From contig OX424566.1 of NCBI GenBank assembly GCA_949152475.1, forward strand, positions 10,129,177 to 10,193,176: DNA of 64,000 nt, read 5' to 3'. This DNA comes from Terebella lapidaria. Taxonomy: Eukaryota > Annelida > Polychaeta > Terebellida > Terebellidae. A program made the position numbers and the translations under genes. Positions 44,086 to 55,890 of the stretch are shown here, piece after piece. Every line of letters starts with the position of its first letter. Within the stretch, counting starts at the first letter, position 1. The notes under the pieces were generated by a model. The model was not told the DNA's origin, did no database searches, and saw only the letters and a list, made by a program, of their open reading frames with translations.

Positions 44086-45282
44086 CTTAAGCATTATAGT
44101 GACACCAAAGGCGAAATATTGTCTTGCTGGTTATGACCGCGTTTTTAATTCTTCAAAACTACGTTAAAAAAAAAGAGACTTCACATTGGTGGCACTGTCC
44201 CCATATTCATAAAATAATAAACACATCATTTCGCAGCAGTTCCACGTGCACAACCAGATAACTCCAAGTATGTTGAGTCTCAAGTAGCACTCATCGATAT
44301 GTATGCCCATCGTCTATGTCACTTTCATTATGTGTCTATGTGTGTGTGTGGGGGGGGGGGGATGACGATAGGAGGGATGATATGGTGCTGGGACCCCTGG
44401 TGTTAATATTGAAAGCCACAATTGTGGCGGAATAGCGTTCTACCGGCGGCTATTATGCCGACGAGATCGTATAGTACGATGTAGGTCGTGCGTTAAACAC
44501 AAGACAGGAAGTCCACTGGCAGATTTAGGTATGTGCACGGCGCATTCAATTTTTTTTTTACTAGAAATCAAGCAAAAAAAATATTAAAAACCGACTTTCA
44601 AGATCATTGTGTTTTAAATTTTGACGAAAATCCGTTATGATGATTTCCGAAATTTAGTTTGTGCTGCAAAACACGTCTGGTCATAGGAATTTCCACATTT
44701 TAGTTTCTTTTCATACATCCGGTTTCTGTGAGAGTTTTCTCGCATTTCTTCTTGGATTGGAAAGTTTTAGACCTTGAAAGGTATACTATCCATGGCATGC
44801 AGAACCCATGTGAATCACTAATGAACAGTAAACTGTAGTTTGTAGGGCACACATTCATGTTGATGTGCGCCTTAGTAATCTGGTAATGACAAAGCTGCTG
44901 TTGAGTTGAACGTCGGCCGAGTTGATTGAGCGATAATACATGTTATGTTTGAGATATTGGGGCCTTATCGTGAAATAGGTCCCGTTATTTCATACGTTAT
45001 GATTTTAGTGTGTACCTCCATTCACCCCCACCACCACCCTCCAGGATTCTCCAAGATATAGGAGTTGATTGAAAACATTAAAATGGTGTTACTGTTTTAA
45101 CTGAATAAGCCTTGTCATAATTTAACGGGACCTATTTCACGAGAATGCCGATATTGGAATCAATGCACGGTAGACCCTACTACCCAATCATACATGCCCC
45201 AAGTCCTATCATGTAAATGTACTCCATCCTAGAATGTTCACAGTCAATTCACTGATGGTCGTCTTTTTCTTGAATTATTCAG
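44086..45282. other. Intergenic with poly-G run
   Basis: A G10 run lies at about 44351-44360. No coding segment is seen. Confidence 0.5.
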
Positions 45283-45515
45283 ATGGCTGATGTCTTGAAA
45301 GAAGTGTCGCATCACATCAAGTTAATGAACTTTGAAGCATTGGAAGGTATCTTGACAAATCTTGAGGCCTGCTTCTCGACAGTCCAACCGATACGAACAA
45401 AGAATCTTGTCAAAGATAAGCTGTCACAGGAATTTGTTCCCGATGAGCATCCCAATAAAGTTGCCATAAGGATACGAGGTGATGGGAATTGCTTATACAA
45501 CGCCGCATCAGTTGC
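45283..45515 (+). pseudogene. OTU-family cysteine protease exon, interrupted
   Basis: The frame starts at ATG 45283, directly after an acceptor-like 'tgaattattcag', and encodes about 77 residues. It has a helical N-terminus and ends in RGDGNCLYNAASVAV, the catalytic Asp-Gly-Asn-Cys signature that opens the OTU deubiquitinase domain. The OTU fold should continue for another 100 residues or more with a C-terminal catalytic His, but an LTR begins at 45516, right after the motif. Either the gene is dead or the exon ends here in an unusual way. Similar motif-bearing proteins occur in invertebrate gene families and in some transposons, so host status is unsure. Confidence 0.65.
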
Positions 45516-46050
45516 TGTTTAGTCCGACGTAAATTCCACAATAATCCGGAGTTTATTGGGATGATTAAAGTTCAATGACGATCACGGTCACTCACACACT
45601 CACTCGTGATCCCACAATATAGTCCGATATATATAATAGTCCGATTTTAGTTAACTTCTTCTGGATATTCAATGTTCTTTAATTGTACCTCTCAATATTA
45701 ATATCCATCTTCATTCATGGGAGCCATTTTCCAAAACTGTGGGAAAGCGGGGTTAAGTGCTGAATGTCTGTATTTTCCCGCGTCGTGAAGCAGGAACTCA
45801 TGTGATTTGTCAATTGTGAGGTAATGTCTGGGTGGGCGTGTTTATATGTCTGGAAATGTGCTGATTGGAGGGAATGAGGGGTGTGTCATCGTGAGCAGAG
45901 TTGTTTACATGTAGGTGCGGTGCGAGGACGGTGTGTGCCGGTGACGTAAGGTAAGTATGAAGTCATGTGATGAATCTGTGTCTTGTATGTCGAGTGGGAG
46001 AATGTGTCAGGGAGGGGTTTCGGGCTGATAACTGTCATAAATATTCTACA
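45516..46050 (-). repeat. Solo or truncated LTR of a Gypsy relative
   Basis: The plus-strand start is TGTTTAGTCCG and the end AATATTCTACA, like the other LTRs here (CTAAATATTCTACATTACA at 63911). It shares the 'gtttattgggatga' and 'ttcaatga' blocks with the LTR at 63224, and has a similar 'gtgctgattgg' and 'gtgtgtcat' order. No matching flank duplication was found. It inserts into the OTU exon. Confidence 0.6.
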
Positions 46051-46620
46051 CGAATAATATAACTCATCAGTGGACTCCCTCCAATGCAATGACGTGCTAC
46101 ACTTAACACTACAGCCCAGTTCACGTACACAGCTCTTCATATTGCTATTTAAATATCTCTACACTTGTGTAACAGAATCAATGCAACTGGCCACGCCAAA
46201 CCGAACGTTTGTCAGGAACGAGTCCCATTGGCGGAAGAACCGTTCGCAGAAGAACCCTTCGCGGATCGACCATTCGTGGATGACGAAGGAAGAACTCGAA
46301 GATGCGCGCGAAGATGCGCGCGCAGCCACCCAGGCTACAAAAGAGCGAGCGGACGGCCGCTCAGGGAGCACTGCAACAGTGACATCGACTGTGGGGAGAT
46401 CGTCACCACCACGACCAAGGGCCAGACGAACTCTGCGTGGCCGACTCCTTCTTCAGGACCTTTGGTCACCGGGATTCGACCACTTACCTGAGCAACTGGG
46501 CGACGCTAGGGAGGGAAACGTTACCGGGACGAAACGGAGAGAAGCCTTCGGTGCCCTAGTGCACTATTATTTTCAATGTGATTTTAAAGTGCTTTATGTC
46601 TGACCCATTCATCTGTATGT
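46051..46620 (+). pseudogene. Possible remainder of the OTU gene or retroelement fragment
   Basis: A 177-codon plus-strand frame (46070-46603) contains a long basic, Arg/Thr/Glu-rich stretch, GC-rich compared with its surroundings. Another frame begins with residues that could fit the segment after an OTU catalytic Cys but stops soon after. The two frames overlap and neither is convincing. Confidence 0.25.
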
Positions 46621-47458
46621 CACTTAGGTGACCGACAATTCAATTGTAAGTTGATGATTTCATGTATATAAATCTTCATTTATTTACGTTCGAGTCGATC
46701 ACTGCTTGCGCAAGCCGGTAGGCTACTGATTGATGAACAGAAAATAGTGAAAACACCTTTTGTGGCCGCTCTCGAATCACAACGAGCGGGAGTTACGAAA
46801 TTCTATGCGATCTGAAAGAAGTTTTTGGGTTGATAAAAACAAAACGACCAAGAGCTACACACAAAAACCCCACACTTATAATGTGAATGAACACATGGCA
46901 CGAAACAGGGTAGTCACACCTCCTTATCTCATTCAAATATCCATGCCATCAATACTGCTGTACGCCTTATGCATATATTATTGTACGGCCCCTTAATCAT
47001 ATCATGTCTAACTACCAACTCTGTGCATCATGGCAGAACTACAACTCTCGTTATATATTTCTGACCCTAGTAAATATCATGGTATATTTCCCTAACCATT
47101 GTCACACATAGTTTCCTAGTAAATATCATTGTATATCTCCCTAACCACTGTAACACACCGCTTACAAACAGACTCATTACTAACATATACAGTGGGGTCC
47201 TTGGTCCTTGGTCACCTTTTACATAACCTATCACTAAAATTTATTTTACTTTATCTGATATTTCTTTTTTCTCATCCACTGTGTATGTATGCATAAATAA
47301 AATTGGAAACTCAGAAAGCCAAATTGTGCAACTTCGTAATCAAGTAGTTTTGGACAACTGCGTTTCAGCATCATTTGTTTGGGGAAAATTTGCAAACACT
47401 ACTGTACATGTGCTCCAAACTTTAACGTAGTCTGCTACAAACATAGAGGTAATGAAAA
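46621..47458. other. AT-rich intergenic
   Basis: A short duplicate phrase, 'cctagtaaatatcat', occurs near 47067 and 47112. The segment 47356-47430 resembles 47868-47945 in the following duplication. No gene is seen. Confidence 0.5.
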
Positions 47459-48628
47459 GTCAAAATTTAAAAGTTATATCTTGAATATTATCTCTTTAAA
47501 ATAACATATTTTATAGAGTAACTGATCAGCATTCTGATACTGAAAGAAAATAGGAGGTCACCATGCTGGTTTCTTCGACATATTCGATCAAAAATCACAA
47601 ACTTTTACTAAAATGACTCAATTTATGGTATTTGTACACATTTTTTTGCCCATATTCACATCTTGCATCTTGTTTTCCAAGAGAACGGATACGGTGACCC
47701 CCTATTTTCTTTTCAGTTTTAGGATGCTGATCAGTTACTCTATGAAATATGTCATTTTGAAGCTCTAGATTTTGTTGATACAGTCATTTATTTTGAAAAA
47801 CTCTTTGACGCCTTCCCCTCACTGTTAGGAGCGGACTACCTTGAACAAGTTTTGAATGGAATGCGTTATGCCACTGCGTTTTAGCATCATTTGTTTTGGG
47901 AAAAAAATTACCAATACAACTGTACATGTGCTCCAAACTTTAAACTTTGCCACTGCGATTTAGCATCATTTTTTCGTAATTTTTTCAAGCCCATACAAAT
48001 ATTTTGCACTTGACATAATTAATTATATCATGACACAAATCACTTGTGCTGTGACAAAACTATTTGCACGATTGATTTCTGTCGTGACTTAAAAAATTGT
48101 GGGATGACAGAAATTATTCGTGCTGCATCAAATTATGCATTCATCAACTTCAAATCCAATTCGTAACTCATTTGCGTAAAACTCATTTGCGTGAATTGCT
48201 TTTGATGAATGTGGCTAAATTTAAAAGTAATGAAATTTAAAATCACATGTATTTTGGTCGAAGTATACATTAAATATCAGGACAAAAATATTTCTTTCAT
48301 GGTACAAATATTTCTACGATTTCTGTCTCAGCAGAAATATTTGATTTGACTTGAATATTTGTCGAAACTAAAATGATTTTTGTTGCAGCAGAAATACTGG
48401 GTCATGATATGAATAATTGAGTCGCAGCACAAATGATTTCTTAAATATTTCTGAATGCTGCGTGGGAATTTCATCATTTTTGTTTTTCGTACTGCTACTT
48501 CCAAAACGCGAAAATATCTGCATGCTGCTTGTTTTTTTTATTTCCATCAGGTGTACAGTAGAAACAACTAATTCCATCACGTGTACAGTAGAAACAACTA
48601 CATCTAACACACTGTCTGCCCCTGATGA
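47459..48628. repeat. 1.17-kb tandem duplication, copy 1
   Basis: Copy 1 of a direct duplication with a 1,169-bp offset and only scattered substitutions. It contains an imperfect inverted repeat: 47505-47565 with 47690-47750, arms 'gagtaactgatcagcat ... ggtcacc'. It also has AT-rich phrases such as 'gcagcagaaata' that recur every 25-30 bp in degenerate form. Confidence 0.9.
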
Positions 48629-49798
48629 GTCAAAACCTAAAAGTTATATCGTGAATATTATCTCTTTAAAATAACATATTTTATAGAGTAACTGATCAGC
48701 ATTCTGATACTGAAAGAAAATAGGGGGTCACCGTGCTGGTTTTTTCGACATATTCGATCAAAAATCACAAACTTTTACTAAAATGACTCAATTTATGGTA
48801 TTTTTACACATTTTTTTGCCCATATTCACATCTTCCATCTTGTTTTCCAAGAGAACGGATACGGTGACCCTCTATTTTCTTTTCAGTTTTAGGATGCTGA
48901 TCAGTTACTCTATGAAATATGTCATTTTGAAGCTCTAGATTTTGTTGATACAGTCATTTATTTTGAAAAACTCTTTGACGCCTTCCTCTCACTGTAAGGA
49001 GCGGACTACCTTGAACAAGTTTTGAACGGAATGCGTTATGCCACTGCGTTTTAGCATCATTTGTTTTGGGAAAAAAATTGCCAATACAACTGTACATGTG
49101 CTCCAAACTTTAAACTTTGCCACTGCGATTTAGCATCATTTTTTCGTAATTTTTTCAAGCACATACAAATATTTTGCACTTGACATAATTAATTATATCA
49201 TGACACAAATCACTTGTGCTGTGACAAAACTATTTGCACGATTGATTTCTGTCGTGACTTAAAAAATTGTGGGATGACAGAAATTATTCATGCTGCATCG
49301 AATTATACAATCATCAACTTCAAATCCATATTCGTAACTCATTTGCGTAAACTCATTTGCGTGAATTGCTTTTGATGAATGTGGCTAAATTTAAAAGTAA
49401 TGAAATTTAAAATCACATGTATTTTGGTCGCAGCATACATTAAATATCAGGACAAAAATATTTCTTTCATGGTACAAATATTTGTACGATTTCTGTCTCA
49501 GCAGAAATATTTGATTTGACTTGAATATTTGTCGAAACTAAAATGATTTTTGTTGCAGCAGAAATACTGGGTCATGATATGAATAATTGAGTGGAAGCAC
49601 AAATGATTTCTTAAATATTTCTGAATGCTGCGTGGGAATTTCATCATTTTTGTTTTTCGTACTGCTACTTCCAAAACGCGAAAATATCTGCATGCTGCTT
49701 GGTTTTTTATTTCCATCAGATGTACAGTAGAAACAACTAATTCCATCACGTGTACAGTAGAAACAACTACATCTAACACACTGTCTGCCCCTGATGAC
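48629..49798. repeat. 1.17-kb tandem duplication, copy 2
   Basis: Aligns along its whole length with copy 1, up to 'ctgtctgcccctgatga' at its end. Small indels distinguish the copies (for example near 49330 and 49710). Confidence 0.9.
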
Positions 49799-50381
49799 GC
49801 CAGTGTGTCGTTTGATAAACTATTCGGTTGGGCTTTGTTTCTGTTGCAAAATGTTGTATTTACGTTTGTTACCGGAATCATTAAAATTTGGCTGTATTGG
49901 TGGTAATAGATTGATACTTACTTTCATCATTTTTCATTTTCGTCCTGTTACTGCCAAAAAGCGAGAATATCTGCATGCTGCGTATGATTTCAACATTCAT
50001 TCTCGTACTGTTATTTCTAAAATGCGAAGGAGATATTCATGTAGGCTCTGTAGTTTCATTGCAAAATTTGATGGAGTTCTCAATATATATTCTGCATATG
50101 AAATATGATATTGATATAGGAATATGATACTGATGATGTCACCAGCAAACCAGTTTGATTGTCATTACAAATTAAATGTTTTTTTAATAAATATAACATT
50201 CATGACACACTCGAAGCAATATAAGGTGTGGATTCTCAAGACTGGTAGTAAGAATTAGAGAACCCTGTGTCATTTTTGTGTGGGATCTTTTTTCACATAC
50301 ATTGTACAATCATAAAATACTGTATAATATGATATGTCATAAATGTTCCACTTATTTCAAGTGTGGTCCAAAATGAAGGCT
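49799..50381. other. Intergenic, no feature recognised
   Basis: It carries short partial echoes of the preceding unit ('catcatttttcattttcgt', 'gcatgctgcgt'). No gene is seen. Confidence 0.5.
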
Positions 50382-50533
50382 GTTTACATCCATTAACTAA
50401 TATATTTTCCATTGTGTTACTTTCTATTGTGTTATTTTCTCTGGTTACTCTGGATTTGATTAAAATAGAACCAGAGTAAATAACACAATAGAAACTAACA
50501 CAAGAGATAATATATTAGTAAATGAATGTAAAT
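50382..50533. repeat. Foldback MITE, about 65-bp arms
   Basis: The arms 'ctaatatattttccattgtgt ... ctctggtt' and their inverse flank a loop of about 15 bases. Internal 'attgtgttatttt' copies make the arms themselves repetitive. There is no coding capacity. Confidence 0.85.
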
Positions 50534-50932
50534 ACTAATTAAAAGATAAAAAAAGAAAAACAAAAGAATACTAACAATAATCATAGTGGTAAAAAAAACT
50601 GAGAATAGGTAATATTACAAAACGTAACGGGCATAAAACCAAGTGAAAGGTAGACTATTATGACCTAAAACAGATATACAAGGTAACAATGAGTGGTATA
50701 AGAGTAAACAACGCTTTGTATTAGCTTTGTATTAGAGTAAAAATCGCTTGGTGCAAATCACTTTGTTCACTGATGGTAGCCATTCGTTTGATTCACATAC
50801 GTTGAACTTGAAAACATGTTTGTTAGACAGTGATGTATTTGTTACAGGGATACCATTCCAGATTTTAGTACCATGAACAGCACATCATTTTGTATACAGC
50901 ACAGCCTTGAACTAGTGGAGCGTTAAAGCAAC
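50534..50932. other. Intergenic, no feature recognised
   Basis: AT-rich sequence without recognisable features. Confidence 0.5.
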
Positions 50933-51471
50933 TGCCTTCGAAACCAGTCAATAATTTTTGCAAACTCTAGATATTTCTTATTAAACATGCTAAATTAACT
51001 GAATGAGACATTCTCACATCAAATGTAATGAAAATAACCAGTCCTCATGCAGATTGCTCATTTGAACAGGCGATTCTCGCGTAAATACAGGGACTTTATC
51101 CATCACATGCAGATGTAAACAAAGCATATAATTGCGAGATGAACTGATAATTCCACGTACATCATGGTATTTCACTAATTATTTTCTCATAACTACACTA
51201 TATATGCACAGACGAACTGGAAAATGTAATCGATGTAGACTTTTGAGCGTGATTTGGACATTTGTTTACATTCGGGTTTGATGGATTCCCTTTGTTTGTT
51301 TATTTACAAAAACGGTACAAAATGGGCACTAAAACGGACGAAAAGACAACTCAGACGGACTGTATTCGTCAAAATCATTGAGCACACCTTTTGTTATATT
51401 GCATTAGATGTGTTTCACAAAAATTTGGTTTTGAAAAAAATATTGCATACATTCGAAGGCAGTAGCTTTAA
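50933..51471. mobile_element. TTAA-type MITE, copy 1
   Basis: The ends are TTAAAGCAACTGCCTTCGAA and, inverted, TTAAAGCTACTGCCTTCGAA. With TTAA as the target duplication the TIR starts AGC, as in piggyBac- or Kolobok-type MITEs. It is about 540 bp and is the inverted homologue of 55344-55890. Confidence 0.8.
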
Positions 51472-53016
51472 AGTTCATATTATATTACGAGCTTGATAAG
51501 GAATGTAGTCGCGGATCTTGGTGAACATATCTTGGAGATAATGTGGTGCACTACCTTTATTGTCTCCCCGCAGGGGAGACTTCTTAAACGCTCTCTGAGA
51601 TTCTCATGGGGGAAATGCTCTTCGACTGCGGGAAAAACCTGGTTTCCAAGAGAAAAATATCTTTGAACGTGAGTTCTACAGAGCTCGACGAAAATAATTC
51701 AGCTAATTAATATAATCTGACGAATATTTTCGTCGACTGGAGCAAAAATTAAGTCACTATCCCCGATTTACGTGAACATCAGCGTGTCAGCTGGATTTGA
51801 GAATAAATACATAACTATGGTGTGCATTCAGTCAACTGGGTATCACTTTTGTCCCTACTGTCGAGCCATCGCTCACTTCTCGCGCTTATACTTTCTGTCA
51901 ACTTCTGGTGCTTATACTTTCTGCCTAATTGTCTTTGTTTCGGAGCATTAACATTAGCCCATTTGTTTCGTTTTATTTTCTGACTGGATCTTTGCTTCTA
52001 ACAATCGTTTGCATTTATTTTATCGCTGTCCCACAACGAGCTAATTTTTCGCTAGGAAAGTGCGGAATGTTGGGAGCCGTGGTACAGATCGTTGGCAATG
52101 TGTAAAAGTCAGAATGGGTTCCGAGTTCAACACCACCGACTTCCACATTGATATTACGTTGATTATCCGACGGTACTCAAATTTTGTATACACTTCTCAT
52201 ATGGGCATTTATTGTCGTCTATGTGTACACTATTGACCAAGAACAACTTTACGAGTATATTGAATTTTTGGCCAGATTGAAAACGGTGCTGAATTTTACA
52301 CCTTGCTATTTTTGTTGGGCGTACTCGATGACGAACAATTGGTAGTTCATACGAACTACCAATTGTATTCGTTCTGCATGGTACTCGTATGTGCACACGA
52401 AATTGAATTGAAAACAGTACGTGCTGGAAATGAGCGCACTGTTAACTTCTTTTATCCGGGGAGATCTGGTGCTTTGCACCAGTTATGATTCTTGTTGACA
52501 TTATATCAATGGTTAAGCTGTAGTGTTCCGCCATTGAGATTCAAGACACCAACTGGGTTGAGCTGTCCTTGACCGATATGACACCTTGGACCTGAACAGT
52601 GAATTAAATGAAAAACTATTCTGGACAACCTGGAGCTGATGTTTCTTTTACTCATTTTAGGAACTAAAATGATACAGCATAGTCAAAATGACATTTTATT
52701 AAAGTAGATATTAAAAATTGTGTGACCTTTTGTTAAGAGTTTTGTCTTGGATGTACATAAATTTTAGGCGTGATGTAAATTTTCTTATGATAATATTTAT
52801 AGTGGCTAGAACAAGGTATTGTACAGTTCTGCTTGACTTGGCTTGTAATGGTCACAGATTATGTGACCACTACACTCGATTAAAGTGAGGTGTTGTTCAC
52901 GCTCGGAAGACGACAATTGCCTTTGTTTTATCCATATGTATGGATAATGTTTTGTTAACTAGCCACTGATGACAGTTGGTAGTTTGTCAGATACAGTTTG
53001 TATAGTCTTTCCTCTT
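51472..53016. other. Intergenic with a perfect small hairpin
   Basis: No gene is recognised. At 52335-52366 a perfect 14-bp inverted repeat (ACAATTGGTAGTTC and its complement) is separated by a 4-base loop. Confidence 0.55.
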
Positions 53017-53804
53017 ACTGACTGTATGGTGTCATCTGCATACACGATCATCTCGCACGAGACAACTAGGCGTATCATTGCTGTACAGGAGATAGCATCG
53101 AGGTCCTAGTATGCTCCTCTGGGAAACACCACACTTGAATATGTGTCTCAATGGCATGTCACAATTGATACATACAGTCTGTTTTTTACCTCATAAATAA
53201 GAGGCAAACCATGCAGGCTCAGTTCCAGCAGGATTTTTTTTAGTGATCCACGCTGTCAAACGCTTTTTGAACATCAAGCATTGCCAATCCAACAAACTGA
53301 CCTTGGCTGATTCTTGACCTGACATAACCATGGAGGTAAATAAGACAGTGGAATAGTGCCCCCCGAATCCAGACTGTGGTGAGCATATTATTTGATTTCC
53401 ATAAAATACAACCCTACCTGCAGGTTGGGACCCTTTTCCGATATCTTAGACAGTCTATGGATCTGTCAGAATCCTTGGTTTTATGTCATCCAGGGCTGTG
53501 TTTTTGCTACATCTTGGTTTTTTGGGGAGATTCCTTAAGAACAATCATTCTGTCAACGATTTTAAGCTTGTACGCACATTCCAGACATTCCCTTATTACA
53601 GTAGAACTGTTTACAATTTTCAGAGTATGCACTGAACACAACAAGTAGTTTACGTAAAAAATCCAGCAACCTATGAGCTATATTGTCAAAGAAGTTAATG
53701 ACATATCCAGCCACTGTAACCGGGTCATAATAAATAGTTTCATCAATTTGAACTACCATGGGTTCTACATTTTGAACTTCTCTGCTGTAACCAATATCTT
53801 TCAA
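53017..53804 (-). pseudogene. LINE reverse-transcriptase relic
   Basis: Minus-strand motifs lie in the correct order for non-LTR reverse transcriptases: a linker segment 'LKDIGYSREV ... FFDNIAHRL' near 53800-53660, palm motif 'LDVQKAFDSVDH' near 53285, 'CGVSQRSILGPRCYLLYSND' near 53130, and catalytic 'VYADDT' near 53040. Stops and frameshifts separate them and the finger region between linker and palm is mostly lost. The strand matches the LINE relic at 4770-5170, but too little overlaps to say whether the family is the same. Confidence 0.8.
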
Positions 53805-54057
53805 GGATCAATACTGTATACATGATGTTTCCTGACAGAAGTGAGAAACTTTGATCATTGTCTTTTTCATACCGCAGAATGATTATGGCAAATGGACATT
53901 GACATGTGTCGTGATTAACACGATCTTTGCCAAGAAGTCTTCACACACATTCCCATGGCAATACGCTTCCATTAATTGACACAGCTTTGAGCATCGCAGT
54001 GCAAGTCTCAAGTGCATCAACGATTCTATAGCTGCACTGTGAAGCTATATGATTATT
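53805..54057. other. Short intergenic gap
   Basis: Nothing is recognised. Confidence 0.4.
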
Positions 54058-55077
54058 ACCCTCGCCCCGTAGGGGTCGAGGGTATTGCAATTGGGTCTGT
54101 CCGTCTGTCCGTTTGTTTGTCTGTCCGCGCGCATATCTCAAAGGAGAATGGTCCGATCAACATGAAACTGATGGGGATGAAGCAGTATCTCAGTGGAGAG
54201 GTCAAAATCGGACAAGAACTGTTGCCATGGCAATGGAAAATGTAAAAATCAATAATTGACCATAACTTCGGTTCTAATCAAGATAATTTTGTATTTTTTT
54301 TATGGCCGATTCCTGATCGTCTGATATATGGCCCGTGGTCGTTTCGAACTTTTCGAACTTTTTCACGGTTTCGAACTTTTTTGGCAAGCGACGTTTCAGT
54401 GCAAATGTCTGCGCTCATAACTCAAAGGCAAATGGTCCGATCAATTTGAAATTTACAGGGCAAAGGTACTATGGTGGTGGCTCAGTCTCTCTGAAATTTT
54501 GCCAAAATCGGATGGCAACGGTTGCCATGGCAACGGAAAAATAATTGGCTCTATATTGGCACATAATTGGCACATAATTGGCTCTAACTCTGGTTCTACC
54601 TGATATTAATTTTTCCAACTATTTTTGTATTTTTCTTTGGCCAATTCCCAATCGTTTGGTGTACGACGGACGGTCGTACGACGAAAATTCTCCATTATCG
54701 CCCGATGTCCAAAAATTGGGGGTCACGATTTCGGTTATTTTTGGCCAGCGACGTTTCAGTGCAAGTGTCTGCGCTCATAACTCAAAGGCAAACCGACCGA
54801 TCGATTTGAGATTTATAGGGCTATGGTACTGGCTATGGTACTGGCTCATTCCCTTTCAAATTCTGCCAAAATCGGGTTAAAATGCTTGCCATGGCAACGG
54901 GAAAAAGTAAATCACATAATTGGCTATAACTCCGGTTCTAATCAATATCAAATTTTCAACTTATTTTTGTATTTTTCTTTGGCCAATTCCCAATCGTATG
55001 GCGTACAACCGATGGTCTTTAGACCAAAACTCTCAATTATCGCCTAATTTAAGTTACTAAATCTGAAGGGCGAGGGT
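54058..55077. mobile_element. TIR element with RFX-like palindromes in tandem units
   Basis: The ends ACCCTCGCCC and GGGCGAGGGT form a 10-bp inverted pair. The interior consists of three related units of about 280-360 bp, anchored by 'gcgctcataactcaaagg' (54408 and 54768, a more diverged one at 54122). Each carries the palindrome TTGCCATGGCAA (near 54222, 54521 and 54887). Small plus-strand ORFs are repeat artefacts. Confidence 0.6.
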
Positions 55078-55343
55078 CTGCAATCTCTGATTGTCTCGTT
55101 TAGTGTACGTTGTTGTCCGTGTCTCATGTATATTTTACACAATAATCTCTGAGTCACACGTTTCAATACCGTTTGATATATGAAGCTGTCTGAATAATAG
55201 AACATATCTGCTAATCAGTGCCTAAAATGTCTGTTGGTTGTCTGGTAACTTCACTCAATCAGACAACATGCCTGCAATACCATACGAAACACACGTGATC
55301 CTCCGTTGTGGAAGGACATGTACGACACTATTGGTCATGCCTA
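55078..55343. other. Short intergenic gap
   Basis: Nothing is recognised. Confidence 0.4.
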
Positions 55344-55890
55344 TTAAAGCTGCTGCCTTCGAATGTATGCAATATTATGTTCAAAACCAATTTTTTGTTA
55401 GGCACATCTAATGCAATCTAACAAAAGGTGTGCTCAATGATTTTGTCGATTACAGTCAGTCCGAGTTGTATTTTCATCCGTTTTAGTGCACATTCTGTAC
55501 CGGTTTTGTAAATAAACAAACGAAGTATATGCATCAAACCCGAATGTAAACACGTGCCCAAATCGCACTTTAAAGTTCACATCAAGTACATTTTACAGTT
55601 CGTATGTGCATATATAGTGTAGTTGTGAGAAAATAATCAGTGATATGGCATGATGTGCATGGAATTGTCAGTCTATCTCGCACTTCTATGCTTTGTTTAC
55701 ATATGCGTGTGATGAATACAGTTCCTGTATTTATGCGAGAACCGCCTGTTCAAACGAGCAAAATTTCGCTGAGAACTGGTTATTTACATTACATTTAATG
55801 TGAGAATGTTTCATTCAGTTTGTTCAGCATGTTTAATATGAAAAATAGCTTTAAAGAAACATTGGATGGATTCGAAGGCAGCTGCTTTAA
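55344..55890. mobile_element. TTAA-type MITE, copy 2 (inverted)
   Basis: 547 bp. TTAAAGCTGCTGCCTTCGAA at the left end and its inverse at the right end. It aligns to 50933-51471 in opposite orientation with moderate divergence. Confidence 0.8.
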
